A stretch of 64,000 nucleotides of DNA, taken from NCBI RefSeq assembly GCF_007993935.1, contig NZ_VITY01000013.1, forward strand, positions 62,001 to 126,000. Direction: 5' to 3'. The DNA is from Bradyrhizobium macuxiense. GTDB lineage: Bacteria; Pseudomonadota; Alphaproteobacteria; Rhizobiales; Xanthobacteraceae. Below the pieces are notes generated by a model. The model saw only the letters and a list, made by a program, of their open reading frames with translations, had not been told where the DNA came from and did not search any database. This document shows positions 24,078 through 31,980 of the stretch, piece by piece. The first letter of the stretch is position 1; each line of letters opens with the position of its first letter. The position numbers and the translations under genes were made by a program.

Positions 24078-25678
24078 AGTTCGGTCCCGCCAGTCCGGCC
24101 GACGCGATTGGCGGCGTCACCGTGCACACACTCCGCCAGGGCGCGCTGGTGCTCAAGAAGGGCACCACCATCGGCCCTGAGGAAGTCGAGGCGCTGACCA
24201 AGGCCGGCGTCAAGGACGTCGTCGTGGTGCGGCTGGAGGACGGCGACGTCTCCGAGGACACAGCTGCCGCCGGCATCGCGCAGGCGGTGGCGGGCGAGGG
24301 CGTCAATGTCGAGCGCGCCTTCACCGGCCGCGCCAATCTGTTCGCGGCGCGCCCCGGCGTGCTGGTGGTCGATCGCGCCGCAGTCGATCGCATCAACGGC
24401 GTCGACGAGGCCATCACCTTCGCGACGCTCGCGGCCTACAAGCCCGTGGTCGAAGGCGAGATGATCGCGACCGTCAAGCTGATCCCGTTCGGCGTCGAGG
24501 GGCGCTTGCGCGACGCCGCCGTCGCGGTCGCCGGCAAGGACACGCTGCGGATCGCGCCTTACGTGATCAAGAAGGTCGGCGTGGTCTCCACCTTGCTGCC
24601 GGGCCTTGCACCGAAGGTGATCGACAAGACGCTGCGCGTCACCGCCGAGCGTCTGGCGCCGGCCGGCGCCACCATCATCGCCGAGCGCCGCGTGCCGCAT
24701 GACGAGACGGTGCTCGCCGCCTCGATCAAGGAATTGCTCGGCTTGGGCGCCGAACTCGTCATCGTGTTCGGCGCATCCGCAATCGCCGATCGCCGCGACG
24801 TGATTCCTGCTGCGATCACCGAGATCGGCGGCGCGGTCGAGCATTTCGGCATGCCGGTCGATCCCGGCAATCTGCTGCTGATCGGCAGCGCCGGCGGCGT
24901 ACCGGTGCTGGGTGCGCCGGGCTGTGCGCGCTCGCCGGTCGAGAACGGGTTCGACTGGGTGCTGATGCGGCTGCTCGCCGGCATCAAGGTGACGCGGTCG
25001 GATCTCACCGGCATGGGCGTCGGCGGTCTTCTCATGGAGATCGTGACGCGGCCGCAGCCGCGCACCGTGCCGGACACCGAGGGCAACCGCAACGTCGCGG
25101 CGATCGTGCTCGCCGCCGGCCGCTCGACCCGGATGGGCGGCCCGAACAAGCTGCTCGCCGAACTCGACGGCAAGAAGCTCGCGCGCATCGTCGCCGAGCA
25201 GGCGCTGGCCTCGAAGGCTTCGGAGGTGATCGTCGTCACCGGGCATCAGGGCGACCTGGTCGAGCAGGCGCTTGACGGGCTCAAGGTCAAGTTCGTGCGC
25301 AACCCGGATTTCGCCGGCGGCATTGCGAGCTCGGTGAAGGCGGGTATCTCGGCTGTTTCCGACAGCGCCGACGGCGCGATCGTCTGCCTCGGCGACATGC
25401 CGCTGATCGATGCGCAGCTGATCGATCGGTTGATCGAGACCTTCGCGCCCGACCGCGGCCATCTCATCGCAGTGCCGGTCAGCGAAGGCCGTCGCGGCAA
25501 TCCGGTGCTGTGGTCGCGGCGCTTCTTCAAGGAATTGATGACGCTCGACGGCGATATCGGCGCCCGTCATCTGATCGCCAAGCATGCCGAGGTGGTCGCC
25601 GAGGTCCCGGTCGAAGGCAACAGCGCCTTCCTCGACATCGACACGCCGCAGGCGCTGGAAGCCGCAAGGCGGGGCTAA
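24074..25678 (+). CDS. Molybdopterin-binding domain fused to MobA-like nucleotidyltransferase
   Basis: 534 residues. The N-terminal half (to about 335) is a molybdopterin-binding protein of the MoeA/MoaB type; it includes LGAELVIVFGASAIADRRDVIP. The C-terminal half begins VAAIVLAAGRSTRMGGPNKLL, the nucleotide-binding signature of MobA/MocA-type transferases, followed by VIVVTGHQGDLVEQAL and VCLGDMPLID. It likely attaches CMP to the cofactor, making the dinucleotide used by CODH-family enzymes (inference). The start overlaps the XdhC stop (ATGA). Confidence 0.88.
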   Translation: MKFGPASPADAIGGVTVHTLRQGALVLKKGTTIGPEEVEALTKAGVKDVVVVRLEDGDVSEDTAAAGIAQAVAGEGVNVERAFTGRANLFAARPGVLVVDRAAVDRINGVDEAITFATLAAYKPVVEGEMIATVKLIPFGVEGRLRDAAVAVAGKDTLRIAPYVIKKVGVVSTLLPGLAPKVIDKTLRVTAERLAPAGATIIAERRVPHDETVLAASIKELLGLGAELVIVFGASAIADRRDVIPAAITEIGGAVEHFGMPVDPGNLLLIGSAGGVPVLGAPGCARSPVENGFDWVLMRLLAGIKVTRSDLTGMGVGGLLMEIVTRPQPRTVPDTEGNRNVAAIVLAAGRSTRMGGPNKLLAELDGKKLARIVAEQALASKASEVIVVTGHQGDLVEQALDGLKVKFVRNPDFAGGIASSVKAGISAVSDSADGAIVCLGDMPLIDAQLIDRLIETFAPDRGHLIAVPVSEGRRGNPVLWSRRFFKELMTLDGDIGARHLIAKHAEVVAEVPVEGNSAFLDIDTPQALEAARRG

Positions 25679-25687
25679 GATTATCCG

Positions 25688-25810
25688 CGTCGTCCCGGCG
25701 AAGGCCGGGACCCATTACCACGAATGCGGATTGTCTTGCGAGGCTGGGGCCGCTGCTTCGCCCATAGCAGCGTTCGGTGGTTATGGGTCCCGGCCTTCGC
25801 CGGGACGACG
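25688..25810. repeat. Long perfect inverted repeat, family D
   Basis: Two 28-bp arms (25688-25715 and 25783-25810) match perfectly. They begin CGTCGTCCCGGCGAAGG and end CCTTCGCCGGGACGACG. The spacer is about 67 bp. It lies just after the cox-like cluster. The rest of 25679-25904 has no gene. Confidence 0.85.
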
Positions 25811-25904
25811 AGGGGATGGAGCGGCGTCCCGCCATCAACCCGTCATTCACCATCTGGCAACGACCCCCGCGTACAGTCCGCGCCGGACTTTGGGGGATTT
25901 CCAC

Positions 25905-26312
25905 TTGATCATTTCGACCGCCGCCGCGCAGCGCCGCGCGCTGACGATACTTGTCCTGACGTTGCTGCTCGGGGCTACGCGTCTCTCCGTGGAAAACTTC
26001 ATCCCCAACGCCCGCGCGGCGGGCGCCTTCGCGGTCGGCAAGTGCGGCGCGTATGGTCAGGCCTATGATTATCCCGCGGAAGGCGCGGCGCGCGCCGCGG
26101 CGCTCAAGCAGTGCAAGGGCGATTGCACCACCGTCACCATGAAGCGCGCCTGTGCCGCGCTGTCGATCGACATGAAGAACCCCTGCGGCGCGCATGGTTA
26201 TGCGGTGGCGCCAAAGATTTCGAGCTCGCTCAATGCCGCGACCAAGAAGTGTTATGAATACGGCGGCAAGGAATGCGTGATCCGCGCCTGGGCCTGCGAC
26301 GCCAAGGGGTAG
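25905..26312 (+). CDS. Exported DUF4189 domain protein
   Basis: 135 residues starting with TTG, placed 8 bases after GGGGGA. A signal peptide is visible (RRALTILVLTLLLGATRLS, ending near ARA/AGA). The mature part holds evenly spaced Cys residues (VGKCGAYG, KQCKGDC, KRACAAL, KKCYEYGGKEC, WACDAKG), as in DUF4189 proteins, which are Cys-rich periplasmic domains of unknown role. Confidence 0.75.
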   Translation: MIISTAAAQRRALTILVLTLLLGATRLSVENFIPNARAAGAFAVGKCGAYGQAYDYPAEGAARAAALKQCKGDCTTVTMKRACAALSIDMKNPCGAHGYAVAPKISSSLNAATKKCYEYGGKECVIRAWACDAKG

Positions 26313-26448
26313 GGCGGGCTACAAGAACCCCGGCGATTGTTGGCCGCCCGGAGGCCTTGCAGGAAACGAACGTCAACGTTTGACGGGCAGATGAGATCTG
26401 CACCGTCCGGACTGGCGCTTGCCATCGGCCTGCGGCTAGACTTGCCCC

Positions 26449-26859
26449 ATGCAGTTCGACACCAAGATCGCGGTCGTGATCCGCACCGACCTGGAAGTCT
26501 GGCAGAAGCTCAACGTGGCGTCGTTTCTCGCCGGTGGCATCGCAGCTTCCTTTCCCGAATGCATCGGCGAGAATTACGAGGATGGTTCGGGGACGCAATA
26601 TCTCTCTTTGATCGGCCAGCCGATCCTGATCTACGGCGCTGATCGCGCGCAGTTGTCACGCGCGTTGGAGCGTGCGCTGGCGCGCGACGTGAAACCTGCG
26701 CTCTACACCGAGGACATGTTCAAGACCACGCATGACGCCGCCAACCGCGAAGTGGTGAGGGCGGTCGCGCGCACCGAGCTCAACCTCGTCGGCCTCGCTT
26801 TTCGCGCCGAGCGCAAGGTGGTCGACAAGATCCTCGATGGGCTGAAGTTTCATACGTAG
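26449..26859 (+). CDS. DUF2000 family protein
   Basis: 136 residues matching the DUF2000 pattern: FDTKIAVVIRTDLEVWQKLNV at the start, GQPILIYGAD, and LNLVGLAFRAERKVVDKI. The domain resembles peptidyl-tRNA hydrolase type 2 in fold, but its activity is unproven. It is a single gene between repeats. Confidence 0.75.
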   Translation: MQFDTKIAVVIRTDLEVWQKLNVASFLAGGIAASFPECIGENYEDGSGTQYLSLIGQPILIYGADRAQLSRALERALARDVKPALYTEDMFKTTHDAANREVVRAVARTELNLVGLAFRAERKVVDKILDGLKFHT

Positions 26860-26870
26860 CGGGCGTACAC

Positions 26871-27075
26871 GTGAGGTGAGCACGACGGTCAGGCTCCCTC
26901 CCCCCTTGCGGGGGAGGGTGGGGAGAGGGGTGTGCCGCGGACGAAATGACTCATGAGATGGGAGCCTCTCAACCTCGTTCTCTTATCGCCGGTGACAGAT
27001 ACGGAGAGTGCGCGTCGTGTGACACCCCTCTCCCTAACCCTCCCCCGCAAGGAGGGAACCCTTCCGCCGGTGCGT
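26871..27075. repeat. Two-module CT-rich repeat, second copy
   Basis: Modules GTGAGGTGAGCACGACGGTC..GGGGAGAGGGG (26871-26932) and CACCCCTCTCCC..GGAGGGAACCC (27023-27075). The same two modules as at 3032-3210, but in the opposite order. It lies between the convergent DUF2000 and DUF4239 genes. Confidence 0.75.
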
Positions 27076-27089
27076 CCATCACTACCGGC

Positions 27090-27869
27090 TCACCCCTTGT
27101 CCGGCATGATTTGCAGCAACGGCGTCGGCGCAATCGATATCTGGCCCGTGAACGGCCGATCATGCGCTGCGATCAGCAGAGCCGATGTCGCGACGCCGGT
27201 CGCGAACAGTCCCATGGCGATGGCAGATCCCAGCCGATTGTCGCAGTGAATAAGGGCGATCGCCAGCAACTCGCAGACCGCCTGAATGTAAAGGCACCAC
27301 CACTTGATTGAGTTGACTTCAGACTGGCTGAGGATGAGCCGTTGCCGTCGCGCGTCGAGCGCCGTATCCAGCGCCGTGATGATCTCGCGCTGCGCCGTCT
27401 GCTGACCCGGGCTTTGCACAGGCATCGAAATGACCAGCCGCAGCGCCTCGGTGAGGGCGGCAGGTGCCGCCTTGAGCGAAGCCTTCTGGCGCGCCATCAT
27501 TGGCCATTCCACGGCGACCGCTTCCTCGACGTGGTCATGAACGAGGCTGCGCAAGCGCGCCTCCTGTTCCGGCGGCAGGCCGCCGGCGAGAAGGATCACC
27601 GCCCGCAACGCACTGGCTTCGCGGCTCACCGCCGTTGCGGCGTGCTCGCTGGCGCTCCAGACCTGCGCTGCGGTGAAGGCAACGAACAGGCCGAAAATGA
27701 CGCCGAGCACCGGCAACAAGCCGGCAGAGATCGATTTGAATGAGGCCGTCCGCGCCTTGGTCGACAGCGCCGCAACGGCCATGAACACCAGCATTGCGAG
27801 AAAATAAGTGAAGCCGAAGACGACTATGGCCATCCACGGCACCGAAAGGTTGTGTAGCCAGTCGCTCAT
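27090..27869 (-). CDS. DUF4239 membrane protein
   Basis: 259 residues. It has two N-terminal transmembrane helices (about 12-34 and 48-68), a central soluble region (LPPEQEARLRSLVHDHVEE) and two C-terminal helices (about 195-212 and 216-232). This is the bestrophin-like DUF4239 layout. The function is unknown; ion-channel-like activity is only a structural suggestion. The stop lies beside repeat sequence. Confidence 0.75.
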   Translation of the reverse strand: MSDWLHNLSVPWMAIVVFGFTYFLAMLVFMAVAALSTKARTASFKSISAGLLPVLGVIFGLFVAFTAAQVWSASEHAATAVSREASALRAVILLAGGLPPEQEARLRSLVHDHVEEAVAVEWPMMARQKASLKAAPAALTEALRLVISMPVQSPGQQTAQREIITALDTALDARRQRLILSQSEVNSIKWWCLYIQAVCELLAIALIHCDNRLGSAIAMGLFATGVATSALLIAAHDRPFTGQISIAPTPLLQIMPDKG

Positions 27870-27967
27870 TGGCGTCTCCCCAGCCGATCGCCTGAATCAA
27901 CTCTTGCCGCAGCGCATGATCGCGCTGCCTCCCCTGTGGGAGAGCACGAAGTAAGCCTTAGCCCGTC

Positions 27968-28064
27968 GCGCAGGGAAAGCCGGGTTGTTTCCGGTAACAC
28001 CCGTGATCCGCGTTTTTATTGCGTGGGAGCCACGGGTGCGATCGGCACCCGGCTTTCCCTGCGC
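27968..28064. repeat. Large nested palindrome, family H
   Basis: Perfect 17-bp arms GCGCAGGGAAAGCCGGG (27968-27984) and its complement (28048-28064), with a second inner pair CACCCGTG/CACGGGTG. It is non-coding and lies between the DUF4239 start region and the TetR promoter. The gap 27870-28211 holds no gene. Confidence 0.8.
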
Positions 28065-28175
28065 CGTCTGATTGAGAGAGGGCAAACCTCGGGCGGAACG
28101 CGCCGCGAGATCGGGGCCGGACGCCCACCCAAGAACAGGAACGTTTCGCGCCGCAGCCGGTTACTTCTGATCACA

Positions 28176-28204
28176 TTGACAATGACTGACCAGTCAGTCA
28201 TAAT
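28176..28204 (+). promoter_or_regulatory. Promoter with TetR operator in the spacer
   Basis: TTGACA at 28176-28181, 17 bp, CATAAT at 28199-28204. A palindrome with 9-bp arms, ATGACTGAC (28182-28190) and GTCAGTCAT (28193-28201), fills the spacer, a classic repressor position. Transcription would start at about 28211, almost on the ATG at 28212. Confidence 0.7.
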
Positions 28205-28211
28205 GTAGGCC

Positions 28212-28937
28212 ATGACAAAGCGCACGGAAAAGACGACCCACACCAAGCCTGCCAAACGCCCGGCCACGATCCGGGCTGCCGCGGCGAGGATTCCGAAGGT
28301 GGCCTCGGCGAAGCTGGCCGAGGCGAGGCCACCGGCGAACCGGGCCGAGAAATCGGCGGAGCGGCGCGCTGCGATCGTCGAGGCGGCGATGGACGAGTTC
28401 ATCGCCCGCGGCTTTGCCGCGACGCGGCTCGACGACGTCGCCAAGCGGGCGGGCGTCGCCAAGGGCACGCTGTATCTGTACTTCAAGGACAAGGAATCGA
28501 TGTTCGAGGAGCTGATCCGCACCGCGCTGGTGCCGCTGATCAGCCGCATGACGGCGCTGCCCACCATCACCGGTCCGGTGCGTGACGCGGTGGAGGGGTT
28601 TGCCGAGACCTTCATCCGCGAGGTCGTGTCCACCCGGCGCGGCGACATCATCCGTCTGATCGTCTCCGAAGGGCCGCGCTTTCCGGCGATCGCCGATTTC
28701 TATTTCCGCGAGGTGGTGTCGAAGGGCCTGACCGGCATGAAGGCGCTGGTCCAGCTCGCGATCACGCGCGGCGAGATCAAGCATCGGGAGCTCGGCGAAT
28801 TCCCGCAGCTGGTGGTGGCGCCCGCGATCGTCGCGGTGATCTGGCAAAGCCTGTTCGCCCGCCACGCGCCGCTCGACGGGCTCGCGATGTTCAAAATTCA
28901 TCTCGATCTGATCTTCGGCGAACGGAGGCAGACATGA
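28212..28937 (+). CDS. TetR/AcrR family regulator of an ABC efflux operon (CecR-like)
   Basis: 241 residues with an unusual Lys/Ala/Pro-rich tail of about 50 residues before the helix-turn-helix (AAIVEAAMDEFIARGF, then TRLDDVAKRAGVAKGTLYLYFKDK). It leads an operon of a membrane fusion lipoprotein, an ABC ATPase and a permease, the same order as the ybhGFSR group controlled by CecR in enterobacteria. The operator in its promoter suggests it represses itself and the pump. There is no good ribosome site, and the start may be leaderless. Confidence 0.88.
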   Translation: MTKRTEKTTHTKPAKRPATIRAAAARIPKVASAKLAEARPPANRAEKSAERRAAIVEAAMDEFIARGFAATRLDDVAKRAGVAKGTLYLYFKDKESMFEELIRTALVPLISRMTALPTITGPVRDAVEGFAETFIREVVSTRRGDIIRLIVSEGPRFPAIADFYFREVVSKGLTGMKALVQLAITRGEIKHRELGEFPQLVVAPAIVAVIWQSLFARHAPLDGLAMFKIHLDLIFGERRQT

Positions 28938-29731
28938 CCGCGTCGCACATGATGAAGCTGATCGCCGCCGTCGCGCTGGCGGCGGTGCTGGCCGGTTGCC
29001 AGGAGAAGCGCGATCCGGGCTTCCAGGGTTGGGTCGAGGCCGACATGATCTTCGTCAGCCCGGACGAATCCGGTCGGGTGATCAAGCTCAATGTGCGCGA
29101 GGGCGACGAGGTCAAGCCCGGCGATCTGCTCTATACAGTCGACGACGACCTGCAGCGCGCCGATCTCAACCAGAACAACGCGACGCTGGCCAATGCGCAG
29201 CAGAGCTACGACCGCGCGGCCTCGCTGCGCGGCACCGGCGCCGGCACGCAAGCCAATCTCGATTCCGCCGTCTCGGCGCTGCGCGTCGCGGAGGCGCGCG
29301 TCAACACCTCGCAGACGCGGCTCGACCGCCGCAAGGGCTTTGCACCGATCGCCGGCTCCATCCAGCAGATCTATTTCCGCGAGGGCGAGATGGTGCAGGC
29401 GCAGCGGCCGGTGCTGTCGATCATGCCGCCCGGCAACATGAAGCTGCGCTTCTTCGTGCCGGAGACCGAGCTGCCGAAGCTCGCGCTCGGCGATGAGGTG
29501 CGGGTGACCTGCGACAATTGCGCCGCCGATCTCACCGCCAAGATCTACTTCATCGCCACGTCAGCGGAGTACACGCCGCCCGTCATCTACAGCCTCGATG
29601 AGCGCAACAAGCTGGTCTATCTGATCCAGGCGCGGCCGAGCCGGCCCGATGTCCTGCGCGTCGGTCAGCCGATCAGCATCTACCTCAATCCCAAGACCAA
29701 TTCAAAGACGCCGGTGGCGGAGCGCAGATGA
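28934..29731 (+). CDS. HlyD/YbhG-like membrane fusion lipoprotein
   Basis: 265 residues. The N-terminal signal ends in a lipobox (AAVLAGC), so the protein is probably a lipoprotein. Next come a lipoyl-like half (GRVIKLNVREGDEVKPGDLLYTVD), a coiled-coil hairpin (about 70-135) and the barrel (GSIQQIYFREGEMVQAQRPVL). It would connect the ABC transporter in the inner membrane with an outer exit duct. The start overlaps the TetR stop (ATGA). Confidence 0.88.
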   Translation: MTASHMMKLIAAVALAAVLAGCQEKRDPGFQGWVEADMIFVSPDESGRVIKLNVREGDEVKPGDLLYTVDDDLQRADLNQNNATLANAQQSYDRAASLRGTGAGTQANLDSAVSALRVAEARVNTSQTRLDRRKGFAPIAGSIQQIYFREGEMVQAQRPVLSIMPPGNMKLRFFVPETELPKLALGDEVRVTCDNCAADLTAKIYFIATSAEYTPPVIYSLDERNKLVYLIQARPSRPDVLRVGQPISIYLNPKTNSKTPVAERR

Positions 29732-30687
29732 ACGGCGGCCCCACCAGCACGCAGTCCAACGCATCGTCCGTTGCGATCGATGTGAAGGGCCTGACCAAAT
29801 CGTTTGGCGGACGCGAGGTGGTCCACGACCTGTCGATGCAGGTCAAGCGCGGCTCGATCTACGGCTTCCTCGGCCCCAACGGCAGCGGCAAGACCACGAC
29901 CATCCGCATCCTGTGCGGCCTGCTGACACCCGATAGCGGCGAGGGCACCTGCCTCGGCTACGATATCCGGCGCGATGCCGACAAGATCAAGCGCAAGGTC
30001 GGCTACATGACGCAGCGCTTCAGCCTCTACCAGGATCTGTCGGTGCGCGAGAACCTCGAATTCGTGGCGCGGCTCTATGGCATGCCGGATGCGCGCGGTG
30101 CCGCCGCCGACATGATCGCGCGAATCGGGCTGAAGGGCCGTGAGGAACAGCTCGCCGCCAACCTCTCCGGCGGCTGGAAGCAGCGGCTCGCGCTCGGCGC
30201 CTGCACGCTGCCCAATCCGCAGTTGCTGCTGCTGGACGAGCCGACCGCCGGCGTCGATCCCAAGGCGCGGCGCGATTTCTGGAACGAGATCCACGCGCTC
30301 GCCGCCGAAGGCCTCACCGTGCTGGTCTCGACCCACTACATGGACGAGGCCGAGCGCTGTCACGAGATCGCCTACATCGCCTACGGCCATCTGCTGGCTC
30401 ACGGCACGGTGGACGAGGTGATCGCGGCTTCCGCGCTGTCGACCTGGACGGTGACGGGCGAGGATTTCAACGGCCTGATGGCCGAGCTTACGGATAAGCC
30501 CGGCGTCGACATGGTGGCGCCGTTCGGCACCAGCCTGCATGTCTCGGGCCGCGACAAGGCGGCGCTCGAGGCTGCGATTGCACCCTATCGCGACAATCAG
30601 AAGTGGCGCTGGCAGCCGAGCGAGCCGTCGCTCGAGGATGTTTTCATCGATCTGATGGGGCGCACCAAGGACAATTTCCAAGGATAG
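29728..30687 (+). CDS. ABC transporter ATP-binding protein (YbhF-like, single domain)
   Basis: 319 residues with one nucleotide-binding domain: Walker A GPNGSGKTT, signature LSGGWKQRLAL, Walker B LLLLDEPTAGVD and switch region VSTHYMDEAER. The C-terminal 100 residues are the usual accessory domain of DrrA/YbhF-type exporters. Enterobacterial YbhF has two ATPase domains; this one has one and would dimerise. It overlaps the previous stop by four bases. Confidence 0.9.
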   Translation: MNGGPTSTQSNASSVAIDVKGLTKSFGGREVVHDLSMQVKRGSIYGFLGPNGSGKTTTIRILCGLLTPDSGEGTCLGYDIRRDADKIKRKVGYMTQRFSLYQDLSVRENLEFVARLYGMPDARGAAADMIARIGLKGREEQLAANLSGGWKQRLALGACTLPNPQLLLLDEPTAGVDPKARRDFWNEIHALAAEGLTVLVSTHYMDEAERCHEIAYIAYGHLLAHGTVDEVIAASALSTWTVTGEDFNGLMAELTDKPGVDMVAPFGTSLHVSGRDKAALEAAIAPYRDNQKWRWQPSEPSLEDVFIDLMGRTKDNFQG

Positions 30688-30705
30688 TCGTCAGGGATAA
30701 GTGCC

Positions 30706-31869
30706 ATGAGTGCGACGGATACGATCCGGAATGGCGAAGAGAGGGAGCCGGCATTCGGCTTCTGGCGCCGCAGCTATGCGATGCTCGTCAAGGAGTTCAT
30801 CCAGCTTCGCCGCGACCGCGTCTCGTTTGCCATGATCATCATGCTGCCGGTGTTGCAGCTCACGCTGTTCGGCTACGCCATCAACACCACGCCGCGCAAT
30901 CTGCCGACCGCGGTGCTGACCCAGGAGGACACCGATCTCGGGCGGTCGATCCTGAAGGCGATGGAGAACACCTCCTATTTCCATTTCACCCGCGAGGTCC
31001 ATACCGTCGCGCAGTTCGACGAGCTCCTGCAATCCGGCAAGGTGCTGTTCGGCGTCGAGATCCCGCGCGGCTTCGAGCGGGCGGTGCGGCGCGGCGACAG
31101 GCCGGCGCTGCTGGTCGCGGCCGATGCCACCGACCCGGTGGCGTCCGGCACCGCGCTCGCGACGCTCGGGCCGCTGGTGCAGACCGCGCTGGCGCATGAC
31201 CTGCACATCGGCGATCCCCCGGATATGCCGTTCGAGATCCGCGCCCATGCCCGCTACAATCCGGCCGCGGAATCGCGCCTCAACATCGTGCCGGGCCTGG
31301 TCGGGACCATCCTGACCATGACCATGCTGATCTTCACCGCGCTGTCGGTGACGCGCGAGATCGAGCGCGGCACCATGGAGAGCCTGCTGTCGATGCCGAT
31401 CAAGCCGATCGAGGTGATGTTCGGCAAGATCATCCCCTATGTGCTGGTCGGCTTCATCCAGGCTGCGCTGATCATCGGCATCGGCGTGTTCGTGTTCGGT
31501 GTGCCGGTGCTCGGCAGCTTCGCGCTGCTGGCGCTGCTGACCACGCTGTTCATCACCACCAATCTGTCGATCGGCTACACGTTCTCGACCATCGTGCAGA
31601 ACCAGCTGCAGGCCATGCAGCTCTCGATGATGTTCTTTCTGCCGAGCATCCTTTTGTCCGGCTTCATGTTTCCGTTCGCGGGCATGCCGGTCTGGGCGCA
31701 ATATATCGGCGAGGGGCTGCCGCTGACCCATTTCGTGCGCATCGTCCGCGCCATCATGCTGAAGGGCGCGGCGATGCAAAACCTGCAATACGACACCATC
31801 GCGCTGGTCGCCTTGATGCTGTTCGCCATGACCGTCGCCGTGACGCGCTTCCGCCGCACGCTCGATTGA
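30706..31869 (+). CDS. ABC-2 type permease (YbhS/YbhR-like)
   Basis: 387 residues. One N-terminal transmembrane helix (about 41-60), a large periplasmic domain (about 65-195) and five C-terminal helices give the ABC-2 exporter layout. EIERGTMESLLSMPIKPIEVMFGKIIPY is the conserved coupling region in pieces. It forms the membrane part of the efflux pump; only one permease gene is present, so it probably acts as a homodimer. Confidence 0.9.
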   Translation: MSATDTIRNGEEREPAFGFWRRSYAMLVKEFIQLRRDRVSFAMIIMLPVLQLTLFGYAINTTPRNLPTAVLTQEDTDLGRSILKAMENTSYFHFTREVHTVAQFDELLQSGKVLFGVEIPRGFERAVRRGDRPALLVAADATDPVASGTALATLGPLVQTALAHDLHIGDPPDMPFEIRAHARYNPAAESRLNIVPGLVGTILTMTMLIFTALSVTREIERGTMESLLSMPIKPIEVMFGKIIPYVLVGFIQAALIIGIGVFVFGVPVLGSFALLALLTTLFITTNLSIGYTFSTIVQNQLQAMQLSMMFFLPSILLSGFMFPFAGMPVWAQYIGEGLPLTHFVRIVRAIMLKGAAMQNLQYDTIALVALMLFAMTVAVTRFRRTLD

Positions 31870-31894
31870 GGCTAGTATAAACGCAGCTATTCAT

Positions 31895-31970
31895 CGTCAT
31901 TCCGGGGCGGTGCGAAGCACCGAACCCGGAATCTCGAGATTCCGGGTTCGCTTCGCGCCTCGGAATGACG
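31895..31970. repeat. Palindromic repeat, family C copy 2
   Basis: The ends are CGTCATTCCGGGGCG and GCCTCGGAATGACG, and the core is CCCGGAATCTCGAGATTCCGGG (given here only as a type). It stands between the ABC operon and the adenylate cyclase. Confidence 0.85.
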
Positions 31971-31980
31971 GGGGTGGGGA

